From positions 1 to 9,668 of the forward strand of contig CALEEU010000356.1 in the NCBI GenBank assembly GCA_937875975.1: 9,668 nucleotides of DNA, given 5' to 3'. Shown here piece after piece: positions 7,358 through 9,668 of this stretch. The position numbers and the translations under genes are program-made. Source of the DNA: an uncultured Opitutia bacterium. GTDB lineage: Bacteria > Verrucomicrobiota > Verrucomicrobiia > Opitutales > UBA953. Within the stretch, counting starts at the first letter, position 1. Each line of letters opens with the position of its first letter. The notes under the pieces are model-generated. The model had not been told where the DNA came from and searched no databases. It saw only the letters and a program-made list of their open reading frames with translations.

Positions 7358-7381
7358 CGCATTTTGCCATCTGTCATCTAC
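7326..7381 (+). repeat. Right heptamer array (8 units)
   Basis: Eight consecutive 7-nt units keep perfect register: CATCTGT, CATCTGT, CATCGGT, CATCTGC, CATCCGC, ATTTTGC, CATCTGT, CATCTAC. The sixth unit is degenerate. The array ends 5 nt before the GAF gene stop codon. The orientation is opposite to the left array. Confidence 0.75.
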
Positions 7382-7386
7382 TCCGT

Positions 7387-7857
7387 TTACATCTTCGCTG
7401 AAATCAGCGCCGCCACCGCATTCAGATCCGCGATCTCGGCTTCGGTGAAGTCGTACGGCTGCATCTTGCCGATGCCGAGGACGCCGAGGACCTTACCGTC
7501 GGTGCCGACGATCGGCACGGCGAGAGCACCTTGGACGTTTGTCTTCTGAGCGTCGGGCTTGGCGACGCCGCCGAGGTCTTCCTGGAGATTACATAGCTGC
7601 ACGGCCTCCTTGCGCTGCGCGGCGCAACCGGCGATACCCTTGCCGAACGGAATATTGTCGATCTTCGGCAAAAGCATCGGGAGCACGTGCGGCGGGATAC
7701 CGTGCTGGGTGACGAGCGTGAGCAGCCCCGTGGACGAATCGGTCCGATGAATCGTCCCCGTGGCGCAGGCGAAGTTCGCCAGAACCTTGACCAGCACGGC
7801 ATGCCAGTCAGGCTGACCGACGAGGAGTTCCGAGACACCGGCGGTGGATTGCAACAT
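7387..7857 (-). CDS. Small stand-alone GAF-domain protein
   Basis: A 156-residue cytoplasmic protein consisting almost entirely of one GAF domain: an N-terminal helix (about 1-30), a central FGKGIAGCAAQRKEAVQLCNL (71-91), VQGALAVPIVGTDGKVLGVLGIG (108-130) and a closing FTEAEIADLNAVAALI helix (137-152). GAF domains bind small ligands or catalyse small reactions; the ligand here is unknown. Cysteines occur at 31, 78 and 89. A methionine-(R)-sulfoxide reductase (fRMsr) was considered, but its cysteine pattern is not clearly present. No output domain is attached, so it would act as a sensor partner or a small enzyme. ATG 7857 lies 10 nt after the cca stop, so it is probably cotranscribed with cca. 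The frame continues further upstream, but that part overlaps cca and shows no homology. There is no clear Shine-Dalgarno. Confidence 0.8.
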   Translation of the reverse strand: MLQSTAGVSELLVGQPDWHAVLVKVLANFACATGTIHRTDSSTGLLTLVTQHGIPPHVLPMLLPKIDNIPFGKGIAGCAAQRKEAVQLCNLQEDLGGVAKPDAQKTNVQGALAVPIVGTDGKVLGVLGIGKMQPYDFTEAEIADLNAVAALISAKM

Positions 7858-7867
7858 GGTAAGAAAG

Positions 7868-9268
7868 TTAGACAACGCCCTTGGACATGCGTTCCGTGAG
7901 CCAGGCGAGGCCGCCGGCTTCGTCGCTGAAAACGCCATCCAGTTGGGCTTCGAAGGCCTCGTCGAGGACCTGAGAGAACCAGCCGGCGGGCTTGTGGCCC
8001 ATGGCGATGAGGTGACGGCCGAGGACGATCTTCTTGGGCGCGGTCGAGGCGACCTGCAGGGCGGCGGCGCGCTCGGCGAGCCATTCGCCATGCGGGGACG
8101 GGCCGTGCATGCTCGCGGTGCCACGGCCGCGACGGTCGGCGAGGTCGACGCGGCAGAGGCGATCGATGCGGATGACCTTATTGGCGAGGCGGCGGACGGC
8201 GGCGTCACCGGCGCCGGCCTTGTGCAGGTAATACGGCTGACCGTGCCAGCGCACGAGGGGCAGGACAGAGTCGATGAGCTTCTTCTCGTTCGTGATCTGG
8301 GCGAGGAAACGCGGGGCGAGGTTGAAGCTCTCCTCTTCGTGACCGTAGGCGTGCCAGCGATTATCCTTATCTTCTTTCTTCGTCGTGGTCGCCTTGCCGA
8401 TATCGTGCAGCAGCACGGAAAGCCCGATGATCAGGTCTTCGTCGCGGTCGCCGAGGCGCTCCTTGGCGTAGGCGTCCAGACACTCGCAGGTGTGATTCCA
8501 CACATCTCCCTCGGGATGCCATTCCGGATCCTGCGGCACACCGATCATCGCGTGGAGTTCAGGGTAGAACTTCGTCCAACCGCAGTCCTTGAGGACATTC
8601 AGCCCCACCGACGGTTTACGGCCGCGGAGCAGGAGCTTCGTCCACTCCTCCATCAGGCGTTCCGGCGGGAGGTCGGCCTGCGTGAGCGTGGCGCAGAGCG
8701 CGATCGTCTCCGGGGCGACCGAGAATTCGAAGCGCGCGGCGAACTGCATCGCGCGGAGGACGCGGAGCGGATCTTCGGCGAACTTATCCGAGACGTGCCG
8801 GAGGCGGTTCGCGTCCAGGTCAGCCACGCCGCCCCACGGATCAAGGATCTCGCCCGTGAACGGGTCCCACATGATCGCGTTGAGCGTGAAGTCGCGGCGT
8901 TCCGCGGCGTCCTTCGGCGTCATCGTCGGGTCCGCCTGCACGTCGAAATCCGTGTGCTTGGCGCCCGTGCGGTTCTCGCGACGGGGCACCGAGACATCGA
9001 CCGGGAAGTCCTTGAGCTTCGTCACGCCGAAGGCCGCGCCGACCGTGATGATGCCGAATTCCTTACGCAGGGCGGCTTCGACCTGGCGCGTGCCGAGGCC
9101 GTAGACCTCGATGTCGACGTCGAGGACCGGCACCTTCATCAGCGCGTCGCGCACGCAACCGCCGACCAGCAGCGGGCGTCCGCCGGCGTCACGCAGCAGC
9201 TCGACCACGCGCCGCACGGGCGCGAAGTCGCCATCGAGGCGGATGAGATCGGGCTGCAGGTCGGGCAC
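7868..9268 (-). CDS. cca: CCA tRNA nucleotidyltransferase with HD domain
   Basis: Adds or repairs the 3'-CCA of tRNAs using CTP and ATP; 466 residues, cytoplasmic. Nucleotidyltransferase head: LLVGGCVRD (33-41), catalytic-type carboxylates DVD (50-52) and a third Asp near 91 (FPVDVS). The class II head/neck motifs RRDFTLNA (124-131) and EDPLRVLRAMQFAARF (165-180) follow. The C-terminal part carries HD-superfamily signatures: PEGDVWNHT (252-260) and LLHDIGKA (286-293). HD-bearing members often have phosphatase or phosphodiesterase activity, known from E. coli Cca. A poly(A) polymerase is the main alternative, since sequence alone does not always separate the two. The start is GTG 9268: an in-frame TAG lies four codons upstream and no other start is available. 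The purine-rich GGGTAGGGTGGGGA just before it could serve as ribosome binding site. It lies 47 nt after yciH and 10 nt before the GAF gene, suggesting one operon. Confidence 0.88.
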   Translation of the reverse strand: MPDLQPDLIRLDGDFAPVRRVVELLRDAGGRPLLVGGCVRDALMKVPVLDVDIEVYGLGTRQVEAALRKEFGIITVGAAFGVTKLKDFPVDVSVPRRENRTGAKHTDFDVQADPTMTPKDAAERRDFTLNAIMWDPFTGEILDPWGGVADLDANRLRHVSDKFAEDPLRVLRAMQFAARFEFSVAPETIALCATLTQADLPPERLMEEWTKLLLRGRKPSVGLNVLKDCGWTKFYPELHAMIGVPQDPEWHPEGDVWNHTCECLDAYAKERLGDRDEDLIIGLSVLLHDIGKATTTKKEDKDNRWHAYGHEEESFNLAPRFLAQITNEKKLIDSVLPLVRWHGQPYYLHKAGAGDAAVRRLANKVIRIDRLCRVDLADRRGRGTASMHGPSPHGEWLAERAAALQVASTAPKKIVLGRHLIAMGHKPAGWFSQVLDEAFEAQLDGVFSDEAGGLAWLTERMSKGVV

Positions 9269-9315
9269 GTCCCCACCCTACCCGTGCGCGGGCCGGAGGC
9301 GAGTGGTTTTGCGGC

Positions 9316-9651
9316 TCAGAGGTTGGTCGTGAAACCTTCCTTCAACAGCCAGGCCTTCGCCGTGTCGCGACGGTCGCCTTGCAGCACGATCTCGCGGCCC
9401 TCGAGGGCGCCGCCCGTGCCGAGGGCGCGCTTGAGTTCCTTGAGCAGCGCTTCGCGCATGCGCATCTCCTGCGATTCGATCCAGAGACCCTTGAGGATCG
9501 TGACCTCCTTGCCGCCACGGCCGGCGCGCTCGTATTGCAGGATCACCTTGCCCAGTTTCGGCTTCGCCTTGGCGGCGGGCACGACCGGCTTCGGGGGCGG
9601 GCCGGGCGGCAAGTCCTGGCCGTCCAGCTTATCGAAAGGACTACCGCTCAT
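9316..9651 (-). CDS. yciH: SUI1/eIF1-like translation factor, YciH family
   Basis: Small (111 residues) bacterial homologue of eukaryotic eIF1 (SUI1 domain), which in other systems acts in start-codon fidelity on the small ribosomal subunit. Residues 1-30 are a Pro/Ala/Lys-rich tail. The SUI1 fold spans about 34-110, with ERAGRGGKEVTILKGL (41-56), ALGTGGALEGREIVLQGDRRD (76-96) and a final KEGF. The ATG at 9651 is the natural start, only 17 bp from the right edge, so the promoter is out of view. It is probably the first gene of a yciH-cca-GAF operon. Its role in bacteria is less settled than that of eIF1. Confidence 0.87.
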   Translation of the reverse strand: MSGSPFDKLDGQDLPPGPPPKPVVPAAKAKPKLGKVILQYERAGRGGKEVTILKGLWIESQEMRMREALLKELKRALGTGGALEGREIVLQGDRRDTAKAWLLKEGFTTNL

Positions 9652-9668
9652 GCGCCGCGTCCACAGGT

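Noticed and set aside
7326..7381. CRISPR-like array
   Set aside because: The units are 7 nt with no spacers; it is a tandem repeat, not repeat-spacer structure.
8589..9104. Plus-strand frame of 171 codons
   Set aside because: Antisense to cca motifs; Ser/Arg-rich shadow composition.

Overview
This is a high-GC bacterial window with six protein-coding genes and one more that runs off the left edge. No RNA gene, transposase or CRISPR array is visible. Exported proteins with Sec signal peptides suggest a Gram-negative cell. The long PstC permease with a large extracytoplasmic domain, a matching PstS and an SUI1/YciH gene would fit Verrucomicrobiota (Opitutales-like), but this lineage guess comes from gene type and style only and is tentative.

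Layout. Minus strand, 1-4306: an SGNH-family secreted hydrolase (3422-4306), then the start of a phosphate-uptake operon, pstS (2319-3308) and a long pstC (1-2177, cut by the left edge before its C-terminus). The leaders of the two pst genes share a 16-nt element just upstream of the start codons. The 141-bp pstS-pstC gap holds two perfect inverted repeats, and a G-rich structured segment lies ahead of pstS. Plus strand, 4419-7241: a full-length UvrA-family ATPase, diverging from the hydrolase and lacking any ATG, GTG or TTG start upstream of its conserved N-terminus. Minus strand, 7387-9651: a likely operon yciH/SUI1 - cca - small GAF-domain protein, convergent with uvrA.

The 145-bp gap between the convergent uvrA and GAF genes is almost filled by two arrays of a 7-nt repeat in opposite orientation. 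They could fold into one long hairpin, and this is the most unusual non-coding structure here.

Together the genes suggest three themes. The first is high-affinity phosphate uptake: PstS captures phosphate in the periplasm and hands it to the PstC permease, with PstA and PstB presumably beyond the left edge. The second is DNA damage recognition or a UvrA-related function. The third is translation support, through tRNA 3'-end CCA addition and an eIF1-like factor, with a GAF sensor or enzyme attached. I see no coherent new multi-gene system. The novel candidates are the regulatory and repeat elements.
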